64,000 nucleotides of DNA from Nordella sp. HKS 07 (GTDB lineage Bacteria > Pseudomonadota > Alphaproteobacteria > Rhizobiales > Aestuariivirgaceae), in contig NZ_CP049258.1 of the NCBI RefSeq assembly GCF_011046735.1, positions 2,064,001-2,128,000 on the forward strand, in the 5' to 3' direction. Position numbers and translations under genes: made by a program. Numbering within the stretch: the first letter of the stretch is position 1; each line of letters opens with the position of its first letter. This document shows, piece after piece, positions 34,680-43,774 of the stretch. Under the pieces are notes generated by a model that ran no database searches, was not told the origin of the DNA, and saw only the letters and a program-made list of their open reading frames with translations.

Positions 34680-34722
34680 GAAATGCGGCGATGACGCAGG
34701 AGTATTAAGCCCGGCCTGGGAC

Positions 34723-35535
34723 CTACACTTTGCGGCCCCAGGCCTGGAAAATGCGCGGCATTGAGACAACCGTGTCGGGGCGGGAGTTGAACTCCTCGAT
34801 CTCCCGGCTGATCCGGGCAATGTCCTCGGCGCTGGCGAGTCCTTCCGCCTTGAGGCCATCGCCGATCGCCGCGAAGGTGAGTGCGGCGACATCCTTGGCG
34901 CCGCCCTGGCGCGAGAAGGGTTGCACCACGGTGGTCCCGACATCCCGGAACCCGGCCTGTTCCAGGACCAGGTCCAGGCGCCGCCCGATGATTGGGTCGC
35001 CGCCGCGCCGCCGTGACAGGGCCATATAGAGATCCGAGGCGGTATTGAGCGCCGGACTTTCCGGGTAGGTGAAGCGTCCGGCGATATCGATGTCCTCGAC
35101 AAGGATCATGGCGCCGGGCTTGAGTGCGCGCTTAGCCTGCGTCAGCAGATCCTGCGGCGTTCGCAGGTGGGTGAGGATGAAGCGGGCATAGACGAGATCA
35201 GCCGAAGGCACGGGCCAGGCTTGCGTGACGTCGCAAGCCTCGAAGCGGAGATGGCCGAGGCCCTGCGCCTGGGCTTCGGAACGAGCCCAGCCCAGTTTCT
35301 CCTCATCGAGATCGATGCCGATGACTTGACCCTTGGGGCCGACATGCCTTGCCAAGGCGAAGGTCACATCGCCACCGCCACAGCCGACATCGATGGCGGT
35401 GAGGCCGGCGAGAGGCCCGGCTCGCTGCAAGTGCAGCTCGGTGGTCGGCGCCAGCACTTGCGCCAGCACCGCGAGTCGGGACCGCCCGATTTCTCCGCCC
35501 TTGATGGGATAGAACTTCAGTGCATCCTTCGTCAT
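34723..35535 (-). CDS. SAM-dependent class I methyltransferase
   Basis: 270 residues. SAM motif I is LTAIDVGCGGGDVTFALARH near residue 57, the acidic motif II VIGIDLDEEKLGWARSEAQ, and post-motif PSADLVYARFILTHLRTPQ with LKPGAMILVEDIDIAGRF. The extra C-terminal helical part (residues about 165-270) may fix the substrate. ATG 35535 follows GGAGGAAAG; the frame is open to 35583. It lies 55 bp from the end of prfC on the same strand. Substrate unknown. Confidence 0.87.
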   Translation of the reverse strand: MTKDALKFYPIKGGEIGRSRLAVLAQVLAPTTELHLQRAGPLAGLTAIDVGCGGGDVTFALARHVGPKGQVIGIDLDEEKLGWARSEAQAQGLGHLRFEACDVTQAWPVPSADLVYARFILTHLRTPQDLLTQAKRALKPGAMILVEDIDIAGRFTYPESPALNTASDLYMALSRRRGGDPIIGRRLDLVLEQAGFRDVGTTVVQPFSRQGGAKDVAALTFAAIGDGLKAEGLASAEDIARISREIEEFNSRPDTVVSMPRIFQAWGRKV

Positions 35536-35590
35536 GCCGCTTTCCTCCCAGAGCTCGGTGAATCTCGCTCCACCTGCCGGCACATTTACG

Positions 35591-37183
35591 TCAGGCCTGC
35601 TTCTGATAATCCTTCACGTCCGCAAACGCGATCTTGGGCCAGCGCTCCTGCTCATATTGCAGCAGAAAGGCGCTGCCGGCGAGAAACACCGGCGCCTGGT
35701 CGAGATCATACGCCATGCTGGAGCGATTGGCTTCGATGAAGCGCTCGAGCTCGCTCGTATCGTCCGACGATATCCAGCGGCAGATCGAGAAACGTGGCGT
35801 CTCATAGGCGATCGGCAAACCATATTCGCCTTGCAGGCGCTCGGCCAGCACGTCGAGCTGCAACGCGCCGACCACGCCCACCATGGCGTTCGAACCGTCA
35901 AAGGGCAGGAACAATTGCACCACGCCCTCTTCCGCCATCTGCTGCAGCGCTTCGCGCAGCTTCTTCGCCTTCATCGCGTCCTGCAGCTTGATGCGGCGCA
36001 GGATTTCCGGGGCGAAGCTCGGCACGCCGCGGAATACCAGGTCCTCGCCCTCGGTGAGCGTGTCGCCGATGCGCAAGGTACCGTGATTGGGAATGCCGAC
36101 GACATCGCCGGCATAGGCCTCGTCCGCCAGCGCGCGATCCTGAGCGAAGAAGAATTGCGGCGCCGACAGGCTGATCGGCTTGCCGGTGCGCACCAGCTTG
36201 GCCTTCATGCCGCGCTGCAGCTTGCCGGCGCAGACGCGCAGGAAGGCGATACGGTCGCGGTGATTGGGATCCATATTGGCCTGGATCTTGAAGACGAAGC
36301 CCGCCATTTTGGGTTCGCTGGCTTCCACCATGCGGCTTTGCGCCTGCTGGTTGCGCGGCGAAGGCGCATAGGCGCCCAGTCCGTTGATGAGATCGCGCAC
36401 GCCGTAATTGCGCAACGCCGAGCCCCAGAAGACCGGGGTCAGATGGCCCTCGCGGAAGGATGTCAGTTCGAAGGGCTTCGAGCCGTCGCGCGCCAGCACC
36501 ACTTCGTCGTGGAAAGAGCTCGCTTCGTCCGCCGGCAGGAGGCTGGCGATCACAGGATCATCAGGGCCGGAGAGCTGGCGGGGCGTTTCCTCGGAATCGA
36601 GGCCGCGCAACGTATTGCGGGCGAGATCATAGGTGGCGGCGAAGCTGCGGCCCCGCCCGACCGGCCAGGTCATCGGCGTGACGTCGAGCGCGAGCGTCTT
36701 TTCGATCTCGTCGAGAAGGTCGAAAGGATCGCGCGTCTCGCGATCCATCTTGTTGATGAAGGTGACGATCGGGATGTCGCGCAGACGGCAGACCTCGAAG
36801 AGCTTGCGGGTACGCGCCTCGATGCCCTTGGCGGCGTCGATGACCATGATGGCGGAATCGACCGCGGTCAGGGTGCGGTAGGTGTCCTCGGAGAAGTCGG
36901 CATGGCCCGGCGTGTCGAGCAGATTGAAGACATGGCCGCCATATTCGAAGGTCATCACCGAGGTGACGACGGAAATGCCGCGCTGGCGCTCGATCGCCAT
37001 CCAGTCGGAGCGCGTCGAGATGCGGTTCTTCTTCGCCTTGACTTCGCCGGCGAGTTGGATCGCGCCGCCGAACAGCAGGAATTTCTCGGTCAAGGTGGTC
37101 TTGCCGGCGTCCGGATGCGAGATGACCGCGAAAGTGCGCCGCCGCGCCACTTCGGCAGCGGCCGATGTTTGCATGATGTTCAT
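35591..37183 (-). CDS. prfC: peptide chain release factor 3
   Basis: 530-residue translational GTPase that recycles RF1/RF2 from the ribosome after peptide release. G1 is VISHPDAGKTTLTEKFLLFG, G3 LLDTPGHADFSEDTYRTL, and G4 IVTFINKMDRETRDPFDLL. RF3-specific segments include EVKAKKNRISTRSDWMAIE and FVFKIQANMDPNHRDRIAFL. It begins MNIMQTSAAAEVARRRTFAV. Full length. Confidence 0.96.
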   Translation of the reverse strand: MNIMQTSAAAEVARRRTFAVISHPDAGKTTLTEKFLLFGGAIQLAGEVKAKKNRISTRSDWMAIERQRGISVVTSVMTFEYGGHVFNLLDTPGHADFSEDTYRTLTAVDSAIMVIDAAKGIEARTRKLFEVCRLRDIPIVTFINKMDRETRDPFDLLDEIEKTLALDVTPMTWPVGRGRSFAATYDLARNTLRGLDSEETPRQLSGPDDPVIASLLPADEASSFHDEVVLARDGSKPFELTSFREGHLTPVFWGSALRNYGVRDLINGLGAYAPSPRNQQAQSRMVEASEPKMAGFVFKIQANMDPNHRDRIAFLRVCAGKLQRGMKAKLVRTGKPISLSAPQFFFAQDRALADEAYAGDVVGIPNHGTLRIGDTLTEGEDLVFRGVPSFAPEILRRIKLQDAMKAKKLREALQQMAEEGVVQLFLPFDGSNAMVGVVGALQLDVLAERLQGEYGLPIAYETPRFSICRWISSDDTSELERFIEANRSSMAYDLDQAPVFLAGSAFLLQYEQERWPKIAFADVKDYQKQA

Positions 37184-37403
37184 GATTTTGGGCTCTTTTC
37201 CGGCCGGTCCCTAGCACCTCAACCCCGCCCTGTCACCCCTGGCGCCTCGGAAGCGACAAACATGATCGGGTTCAAATACTTAACGCACAGATGGACGGCA
37301 AAGTGCGCCCCGCGTTCCTGCACATACGCCATGCCGTATCGATCATTGCGGTGCAGCATGGACCGGGCTAAAAGGCCAACCTAGCTGAGACCAAATACGA
37401 CCA

Positions 37404-37807
37404 ATGGCTGAAACACATACCGACAAGCGGCCCCTGTCGCCGCATCTGCAGATCTACCGGCCGATGCTGACAACGGCGATGTCCATCGTCCATCGCATCA
37501 CCGGCATCGCCCTCTATTTCGGCATTATTCTCCTCGTCTGGTGGCTCATCGCCGGCGCCGTTTCGGCGGAGATTTCGCCATGACGCAGGCGGTCTTCGGC
37601 CACTGGCTGAGCAAGATCATCCTGTTCGGTTTCACCTGGGCGCTGATCCACCACATGCTGGGAGGCCTGCGCCATCTCCTCTGGGATACCGGCCACGGCT
37701 TCAAGCTCCCCGCTGTCGAATTCATGGCCCGCGCCAATCTCATCCTTTCGATCGTCCTGACGCTCGCTCTGTGGATCGGCGTCTATCTCGCGCGGGGCAC
37801 GCTATGA
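37404..37807 (+). CDS. sdhC: succinate dehydrogenase cytochrome b556 subunit, apparent frameshift
   Basis: Membrane anchor of complex II that binds heme b and quinone. From ATG 37404 the frame reads MAETHTDKRPLSPHLQIYRP and TTAMSIVHRITGIALYFGII, the family start, then hits TGA at 37581. Another frame continues from about 37572 with DFAMTQAVFGHWLSKIILFG and ALIHHMLGGLRHLLWDTGHG, containing the heme His, to 37807. One base added at about 37567-37571 (GGAGATT) would give a normal 134-residue SdhC. Since complex II is otherwise intact, an assembly deletion is the simpler explanation. Stop overlaps sdhD by four bases. Confidence 0.88.
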
Positions 37808-38175
37808 GAACACCTCTCGGCATGGTGCGGGGCTTAGGGTCCGCCAAGACCGGCACCGAACATTGGTGGCTGCAGCGCGTGACGGCGGTTGCCAATATCC
37901 CGCTTGTCCTCTTCCTCGTCGTCTTCATCCTCTCTCATCTGGGCGCCGATCACGCCGCTTTGGTCGCCAGCGTCAAGCATCCGCTCATCGCCATCGCGTT
38001 GATCGCATCCTTCCTGTCGATCCTCTGGCATATGCGTCTCGGCATGCAGGTCGTTATCGAGGACTACATCCATGGCGGCTGGCGCATCGCCTGCCTGATC
38101 GGCAATGCCTTCTTCACCATCGCTCTGGGCGTCGCCGCTCTCTATGCGATCCTGTCCATGAGCTTTGGAGCCTGA
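37804..38175 (+). CDS. sdhD: succinate dehydrogenase hydrophobic membrane anchor
   Basis: 123-residue membrane subunit of complex II with three transmembrane segments. [20 protein letters not shown], then [20 protein letters not shown] is the recognised SdhD opening; [20 protein letters not shown] carries the heme/quinone-side residues. ATG 37804 overlaps the sdhC stop (ATGA); the frame is open to 37771. It precedes sdhA by four bases. Confidence 0.93.
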   Translation: MRTPLGMVRGLGSAKTGTEHWWLQRVTAVANIPLVLFLVVFILSHLGADHAALVASVKHPLIAIALIASFLSILWHMRLGMQVVIEDYIHGGWRIACLIGNAFFTIALGVAALYAILSMSFGA

Positions 38176-38179
38176 GCGC

Positions 38180-40021
38180 ATGGCCGCGCCTGAAAACACC
38201 GCAACCGCGCCGAAATCCTTCACCATCGGCGGTCGCGCCTATCCCATCATTGATCATAGTTTCGACGTCGTTGTCGTCGGCGCCGGCGGCTCAGGCCTTC
38301 GCGCCGCACTCGGCGCCTCGCAGGCGGGCCTTAAGACCGCCTGCATCAGCAAGGTGTTCCCGACCCGCTCGCACACGGTGGCCGCACAGGGCGGCATCGC
38401 CGCCTCGCTCGGCAATATGGGCCCCGACAACTGGCGCTGGCACATGTATGACACCGTCAAGGGCGCCGACTGGCTCGGCGACCAGGACGCCATCGAATAT
38501 ATGTGCCGCAATGCGCCGGTCGCGGTCTATGAGCTCGAGCATTTCGGCATGCCCTTCTCGCGCACCGAGGAAGGCAAGATCTATCAGCGGCCCTTCGGCG
38601 GCCATATGATGAATTTCGGTGACGGCCCGCCGGTGCAGCGCACCTGCGCGGTCGCCGACCGCACCGGCCATGCCATGCTGCATACGCTCTATGGCCAGTC
38701 GTTGCGCTATTCGACCGAGTTCTTCATCGAATATTTCGCCCTCGATCTCATCATGGAGAACGGCGCCTGCCGCGGCGTGATGGCGCTCTCTTTGGAAGAC
38801 GGCTCGCTACATCGTTTCCGCGCCCATCGCGTCATCCTCGCCAGCGGCGGCTATGGCCGCGCTTATTTCTCCGCCACGTCCGCGCATACCTGCACTGGCG
38901 ACGGCAATGCCATGGTGCTGCGCGCCGGGCTGCCCTTGCAGGACATGGAATTCGTGCAGTTCCATCCGACCGGCATCTATGGCGTGGGCGTCCTCATCAC
39001 CGAGGGGGCGCGCGGCGAAGGCGGCTATCTCACCAATTCGGCGGGCGAACGCTTCATGGAGCGCTACGCGCCATCCGCCAAGGATTTGGCGTCCCGCGAC
39101 GTCGTCTCGCGCTCGATGACCATCGAGATCCGCGAGGGCCGCGGCATCGGGCCGGAGAAGGACCATATCCATCTCCATCTCGAGCATCTCGATCCCAAGA
39201 TCCTGGAAGAGCGCCTGCCCGGCATCAGCGAATCGGCCAAGATCTTCGCCAATGTCGACGTCACCCGCGATCCGATCCCGATCGTGCCGACGGTGCATTA
39301 CAATATGGGCGGCGTGCCGACCAATTATCATGGCCAGGCGCTGGCCGGCGATCCCACCGATCCCGAAAAGGTGGTGCCGGGCCTTTATGCGGTCGGCGAA
39401 GCCGCCTGCGTCTCCGTCCATGGCGCCAACCGGCTCGGCTCCAACTCGCTCATCGATCTCGTCGTCTTCGGCCGCGCCGCGGCACTTAAATGCGCCGAGG
39501 AGATCGAGCCCAACATGCCGCATGCCGAATTGCCGAAGGATGCCGGCGAGGCCTCGATCGCGCGCCTCGACCATTATCGCTTCGCCAATGGCGGAACGCC
39601 GACCGCGCAATTGCGCAACCGCATGCAGCGCGCCATGCAGAACGACTGCGCGGTGTTCCGCACCGGCGAGGTGCTTGCACAGGGCAAACAGCTCATTGCC
39701 GATGTCTGGCAGGCGGGCGACGACATCAAGGTTTCCGACCGCTCGCTGATCTGGAATTCGGATCTCGTCGAGACGCTCGAATATGACAATCTCATTCTGC
39801 AGGCGGCGGTGACCGTCGAGGGCGCCCTGGCGCGCGAGGAAAGCCGCGGCGCCCACGCAAGAGAAGACTTCCCCGAGCGCAACGACAAGGACTGGATGAA
39901 GCACACTCTCGCCTGGGCCGACGATGCCAAGCGCGAGGTGAAGCTCGGCTATCGCCCGGTGCATGATTACACGATGTCCAACGATATCGCCTATATCAAG
40001 CCGAAGGCGCGGGTTTACTAG
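38180..40021 (+). CDS. sdhA: succinate dehydrogenase flavoprotein subunit
   Basis: 613-residue catalytic subunit. FAD-binding [20 protein letters not shown] near residue 37; covalent FAD His in [19 protein letters not shown]; active-site region [20 protein letters not shown] and the Arg/His segment near [18 protein letters not shown]. Full length for the family. ATG 38180 has GGAG at 38167. It oxidises succinate to fumarate at the inner face of the membrane. Confidence 0.97.
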   Translation: MAAPENTATAPKSFTIGGRAYPIIDHSFDVVVVGAGGSGLRAALGASQAGLKTACISKVFPTRSHTVAAQGGIAASLGNMGPDNWRWHMYDTVKGADWLGDQDAIEYMCRNAPVAVYELEHFGMPFSRTEEGKIYQRPFGGHMMNFGDGPPVQRTCAVADRTGHAMLHTLYGQSLRYSTEFFIEYFALDLIMENGACRGVMALSLEDGSLHRFRAHRVILASGGYGRAYFSATSAHTCTGDGNAMVLRAGLPLQDMEFVQFHPTGIYGVGVLITEGARGEGGYLTNSAGERFMERYAPSAKDLASRDVVSRSMTIEIREGRGIGPEKDHIHLHLEHLDPKILEERLPGISESAKIFANVDVTRDPIPIVPTVHYNMGGVPTNYHGQALAGDPTDPEKVVPGLYAVGEAACVSVHGANRLGSNSLIDLVVFGRAAALKCAEEIEPNMPHAELPKDAGEASIARLDHYRFANGGTPTAQLRNRMQRAMQNDCAVFRTGEVLAQGKQLIADVWQAGDDIKVSDRSLIWNSDLVETLEYDNLILQAAVTVEGALAREESRGAHAREDFPERNDKDWMKHTLAWADDAKREVKLGYRPVHDYTMSNDIAYIKPKARVY

Positions 40022-40035
40022 GAGTTATGGAATAG

Positions 40036-40812
40036 ATGGTTGCCTTCAGCCTGCCGCGGAACTCCAAGATCGAGACGGGCAAATCCTGGCCCAAGCCCGC
40101 GAGTGGCGATCTCAGGGAATTCCGCATCTATCGCTGGTCGCCGGACGACAATCAGAATCCGCACATCGACACCTACCATGTCGACATGAAGTCCTGCGGG
40201 CCGATGGTCCTCGACGCGCTGATCAAGATCAAGAACGAGCAGGATGCGACGCTGACCTTCCGCCGGTCCTGCCGCGAAGGCATCTGCGGCTCCTGCGCCA
40301 TGAATATCGACGGCACCAACACGCTCGCCTGCCTCAAATCGATCGAGGACGTGAAGGGGCCGGTGAAGATCTATCCGCTGCCGCATATGCCGGTGGTCAA
40401 GGACCTGGTGCCCGACCTCACCCGCTTCTATGCCCAGCACCGTTCGATCGAGCCCTGGCTCAAGACCACCACGCCGACGCCGCAGGCCGAATGGAAGCAG
40501 TCGCGCCCCGACCGCGCCAAGCTCGACGGCCTCTATGAGTGCATTCTGTGTGCCTGCTGCTCGACCTCGTGCCCGAGCTACTGGTGGAACGGCGATCGCT
40601 ATCTCGGCCCCGCCGTCCTGCTCCAGGCCTATCGCTGGCTGATCGACAGCCGCGACGAGGCGACCGGCGAGCGCCTGGACAATCTCGAGGATCCGTTCCG
40701 GCTCTATCGCTGCCACACGATCATGAACTGCGCCAAAGCCTGCCCGAAGCATCTGAACCCGGCCAAGGCCATCGCCGAGATCAAGAAGATGATGGTCGAG
40801 CGGCGGCTCTGA
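40036..40812 (+). CDS. sdhB: succinate dehydrogenase iron-sulfur subunit
   Basis: 258 residues. The 2Fe-2S cysteines are in [20 protein letters not shown] plus AC, the 4Fe-4S in [17 protein letters not shown], and the 3Fe-4S Cys in [20 protein letters not shown]. It passes electrons from SdhA to the membrane quinone site. It ends the sdhCDAB operon and is followed within five bases by an inverted repeat (40817-40933) that may act as terminator. Confidence 0.97.
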   Translation: MVAFSLPRNSKIETGKSWPKPASGDLREFRIYRWSPDDNQNPHIDTYHVDMKSCGPMVLDALIKIKNEQDATLTFRRSCREGICGSCAMNIDGTNTLACLKSIEDVKGPVKIYPLPHMPVVKDLVPDLTRFYAQHRSIEPWLKTTTPTPQAEWKQSRPDRAKLDGLYECILCACCSTSCPSYWWNGDRYLGPAVLLQAYRWLIDSRDEATGERLDNLEDPFRLYRCHTIMNCAKACPKHLNPAKAIAEIKKMMVERRL

Positions 40813-40816
40813 CGAC

Positions 40817-40933
40817 TACCCTCACCCTGAGGTGCGAGCGAAGCGAGCCTCGAAGGGTGTGTTCCAGCCATTTCGCTCTATCCTGAGGGACGCTTCGAGG
40901 CCCGGCTACGCCGGGCGCCTCAGCGTGAGGGTA
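40817..40933. repeat. inverted CCCTCACCCTGAGGTGCGAG repeat after sdhB
   Basis: TACCCTCACCCTGAGGTGCG and AGCGAAGCGAGCCTCGAAGG at the left are mirrored by CGCTTCGAGGCCCGGCTACG and GCGCCTCAGCGTGAGGGTA at the right. The ends TACCCTCAC and GTGAGGGTA pair perfectly. Same family as 22323-22435. It separates sdhB from the convergent ABC permease gene, so it may serve as a two-way terminator. Confidence 0.85.
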
Positions 40934-40943
40934 TTGCAACAAC

Positions 40944-41705
40944 TCACCCCTTATACTTGCTCACTTTGAGCGCCAGCGCCGAGAGCCCCACCGTCAGCAC
41001 CAGAAGGATAGTCGCGATCGCGTTGATCGAGGGATCGAGCGTGGTGCGCATCTTGCCCCAGACGAAGGTCGAGATCGTATTGCCGCCGCCGATGGTGAAG
41101 GAGGCGATGATGAAATCATCGAGCGAGATGGCGGCACTGACGAGCGCGGCGCCGATGAGGGCGCTGGCGATCTGCGGCAGCGTGACGAGCCGGAAAGCGT
41201 TCCAGCGCGAGGCGCCGAGATCGCGCGCCGCATCGACGGTCGCCTGATCGAAGCGTGCCAGTCTCGCCATGACGATCAGGATGACGAAGGGCTGCGCCAC
41301 CAGAATGTGGCCCAGGATGACGACCGGCAGGCCAAGCCCCAGCCCTAGGCCGCGCACGAAGAGCACCACGATGGCGATCGCCACCACCAGCGGCGGCAAC
41401 AGCACCGGCAGCGACAGAGCGGCAAGGGCGCTCTTCACCACATTGGGCGCCGCCTTCGTCAAGGCGAGCGCCGCGCAGGTGCCGGTGACGGTGGCGAGGA
41501 TCGCCGTCGCCAGCGCGACGATCAGGCTGGTCCAGAAGGCGGAATGGAAGCCCGTGTCGCGCGCGAGCTTCGCATACCAGTCGAAAGTGAGCTCGCCCAT
41601 CGGAAAGCCGATCAGCGCATTCGATCCGAAGGAGAACAGCACGACGAGCAGGATCGGCCCCAGCATGAAGAGAAGAAACGCCGCGACGACGAGACGCCAG
41701 ATCAT
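40944..41705 (-). CDS. ABC transporter permease, polyamine (PotC) type
   Basis: 253-residue inner-membrane permease with six membrane segments, starting MIWRLVVAAFLLFMLGPILL. The EAA loop AARDLGASRWNAFRLVTLP, which docks to the ATPase, is near residue 165. ISLDDFIIASFTIGGGNTIS is typical of PotC-like partners. ATG 41705 overlaps the stop of the first permease by four bases. The last gene of the TetR-cupin-ABC operon. Confidence 0.9.
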   Translation of the reverse strand: MIWRLVVAAFLLFMLGPILLVVLFSFGSNALIGFPMGELTFDWYAKLARDTGFHSAFWTSLIVALATAILATVTGTCAALALTKAAPNVVKSALAALSLPVLLPPLVVAIAIVVLFVRGLGLGLGLPVVILGHILVAQPFVILIVMARLARFDQATVDAARDLGASRWNAFRLVTLPQIASALIGAALVSAAISLDDFIIASFTIGGGNTISTFVWGKMRTTLDPSINAIATILLVLTVGLSALALKVSKYKG

Positions 41706-42556
41706 GACGCAGCTCCTCCTTGCCGGTGCCGCATCATCCGGCTGCCGAGCGCCGCCAGCGCGCCTATCACCAGGAGGCAGGCGAAAAGCAGGCCGAAGGA
41801 CATGGCCGACCCGGCCGGCCAGTTGAAATTCGTCGAGAATTCGAGAAGCACGAACTGGCCGAGCATGCTGCCCGAGGTGCCGCCGAGAAGCATCGGCGTC
41901 ACATAGTCGCCGGCGGCGAGCAGGAAACAGAAGGCGAAGGCGGAGAACAGACCCGACAGGCATTGCGGCACGATGACCCGGCTCAGCACCTGTGCGCCCG
42001 ATGCGCCCAGGTCCCGCGCCGCTTCGACGGTCGCTTCCGAGACGTTCCGCAGCGCGGCATAGATCGGCAGGATGGCGAAGGGCAGCAGGAAATGCACGAG
42101 CGCCACGATGACGGCGCCGCGGCTATAGATGAGGATGGCGAGCGGCTGGTCGGTGAGGCCCAGCCCCATCAGCGCCTGGTTGAGAAGACCATCGGCGCCG
42201 AGGATCGACTTCCAGGCATAGATCTTGACCAGATAGCCGCCGAACAGTGTGATGAGTGTGGCGACGAGCAGGAGATCGCCGAAGCGCCCGGCCTTGAAGC
42301 GCGCCGCATAGGCAAAAACGAAGCCGAGCGAGGTGCACAGGAAACCGACCGCGAGACCGATCGCCAGCGTGTAGATCGTCAGGTCGCCATAGACGCTGAG
42401 GAAACGCTGCCAGGCGGCAAATGAGAAGTCGGGCTGCAGCTTGAAGCTCTTCACCGACCAGAAGCTCACCGCGAAAAGCAGCATCACCGGGATCGCGAAG
42501 ATGCCGATCAGCACGGCGAAGGAAGGGACGAGCAACAGGATGAGGCGGCGCATCAT
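41702..42556 (-). CDS. ABC transporter permease, polyamine (PotB) type
   Basis: 284 residues, six membrane segments. The EAA loop VEAARDLGASGAQVLSRVIV sits near residue 190, and ILGADGLLNQALMGLGLTDQ is typical of the PotB side. It pairs with the following permease as a heterodimer. It overlaps the ATPase gene by four bases and the next permease by four. Confidence 0.9.
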   Translation of the reverse strand: MMRRLILLLVPSFAVLIGIFAIPVMLLFAVSFWSVKSFKLQPDFSFAAWQRFLSVYGDLTIYTLAIGLAVGFLCTSLGFVFAYAARFKAGRFGDLLLVATLITLFGGYLVKIYAWKSILGADGLLNQALMGLGLTDQPLAILIYSRGAVIVALVHFLLPFAILPIYAALRNVSEATVEAARDLGASGAQVLSRVIVPQCLSGLFSAFAFCFLLAAGDYVTPMLLGGTSGSMLGQFVLLEFSTNFNWPAGSAMSFGLLFACLLVIGALAALGSRMMRHRQGGAAS

Positions 42557-43596
42557 CTTTGTCCCATATCGATGACCTGCTGGTCCTCCCAGCCGACATT
42601 GAGTTGCGCACCGATGCGATAGCGCTCGCCGGCATCGGCCTCGCTGCTGCGCAGAATGAGGGTTTCGCCGCTCGCCAGCCGCAGCGCCACTTTGAGCGAG
42701 GCGCCGAAGAAGACCGCATCCGTGACGACTGCCGGTACTCCTTTGGGCCGGGGCAGCACGCGTTCGGGGCGCACCACGGCGCGCACCGGTCCATCGGGAC
42801 CCGGACTCGTGAAGTGAGGGCCGGCCTTGAGCGTCACGCGCCCCTGCCGCCGCTCGCCTTCGAGCAGGCTCGTCTCGCCGACGAAATCGGCGACGAACAA
42901 GGTGGCGGGCTCGAGATAGACCTGCGCCGGACTGCCGATCTGCTCGACCCGGCCCTGATTCATCACCGCCACCAGACTGGCGAGCGCGAAGGCCTCGCTC
43001 TGGTCATGGGTGACGAAGATGAAGGTGCCGCCGATCTCCTGATGGATGCGGCGCAGCTCCTCCTGCATCTGGTGACGCAGCTTGAGGTCGAGCGCCGCGA
43101 GTGGCTCGTCGAGCAGCAGGATCTTGGGCCGCATGATGAGGGCGCGGGCGAGCGCCACGCGCTGTTGCTGACCGCCGGAGAGGCGGTCGATCATGCGCTC
43201 GCCGAAGGCCTCGAGCCTGACGAGGCGCAGCGCATCCTGCGTCCGCTCTGCGATCTCCGCGCGCGGCATCTTCTGCAGCGCGAGTCCGAAGCCGACATTC
43301 TGGGATACGGTCAGATGCGGAAACAGCCCATAGCTCTGGAACACCATGTTGGTCGGACGCTTCTCCGGACCGAGCCTGGTGACGTCACGGCCTTCGATGG
43401 CGATCGATCCGGAGGACGGCTCGATGAAGCCCGCGATCATGCGCAGCAGCGTGGACTTGCCGCAGCCCGACGGGCCCAATATGGCGCAGAAGTCCCCCGC
43501 CTGGACATCGAGATCGAGCGGCTCGACCGCGCGCGCCGCGCCGAAGGATTTGGAGAGACCGGAGAGCTTGAGGAGCGGAGTGGACGGAGCGGTCAT
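42553..43596 (-). CDS. ABC transporter ATP-binding protein, polyamine (PotA) type
   Basis: 347 residues. Walker A ILGPSGCGKSTLLRMIAGF, Q loop VFQSYGLFPHLTVSQNVGF, signature RLSGGQQQRVALARALIM, Walker B KILLLDEPLAALDLKLR, and switch His in IFVTHDQSEAFALAS. A C-terminal TOBE domain follows residue 240. It powers import by the two permeases. The 178-bp gap to the binding-protein gene is full of repeats, so expression of the ATPase and binding protein may differ. Confidence 0.92.
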   Translation of the reverse strand: MTAPSTPLLKLSGLSKSFGAARAVEPLDLDVQAGDFCAILGPSGCGKSTLLRMIAGFIEPSSGSIAIEGRDVTRLGPEKRPTNMVFQSYGLFPHLTVSQNVGFGLALQKMPRAEIAERTQDALRLVRLEAFGERMIDRLSGGQQQRVALARALIMRPKILLLDEPLAALDLKLRHQMQEELRRIHQEIGGTFIFVTHDQSEAFALASLVAVMNQGRVEQIGSPAQVYLEPATLFVADFVGETSLLEGERRQGRVTLKAGPHFTSPGPDGPVRAVVRPERVLPRPKGVPAVVTDAVFFGASLKVALRLASGETLILRSSEADAGERYRIGAQLNVGWEDQQVIDMGQR

Positions 43597-43614
43597 AGCA
43601 AAGCAATTTCACAC

Positions 43615-43772
43615 TTACCCTCGCCCCCAACGGGGGAGAGGGAGGGACCCAATGCGCAGCATTGGGAGGGTGAGGGGGAACTGACGGTGAAGCCTTTTAT
43701 GTTTCACTGATAATCTCTCCGCCGTTTCCCCCTCACCCTAGCCCTCTCCCCCGCGGGGGGAGAGGGGATTGG
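43615..43772. repeat. two GC-rich palindromic repeats between binding protein and ATPase genes
   Basis: One unit (about 43615-43677) reads TTACCCTCGCCCCCAACGGG then GGAGAGGGAGGG and the hairpin CCAATGCGCAGCATTGG, ending GAGGGTGAGGGGGAA. A second (about 43727-43772) reads TTCCCCCTCACCCTAGCCC then CTCCCCCGCGGGGGGAGAGG. Same family as those in 14231-14446 and 24775-24843. Could attenuate or protect the message between the two cistrons. Confidence 0.75.
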
Positions 43773-43774
43773 CA

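Noticed and set aside
35534-37384. 616-codon open frame on the plus strand
   Set aside because: Exactly antisense to prfC, with low-complexity His/Arg/Asp-rich translation. It is the usual GC-rich shadow of a real gene.
37184-37403. Promoter for the sdh operon
   Set aside because: The region is the right place, but no -35/-10 pair with acceptable spacing stood out.
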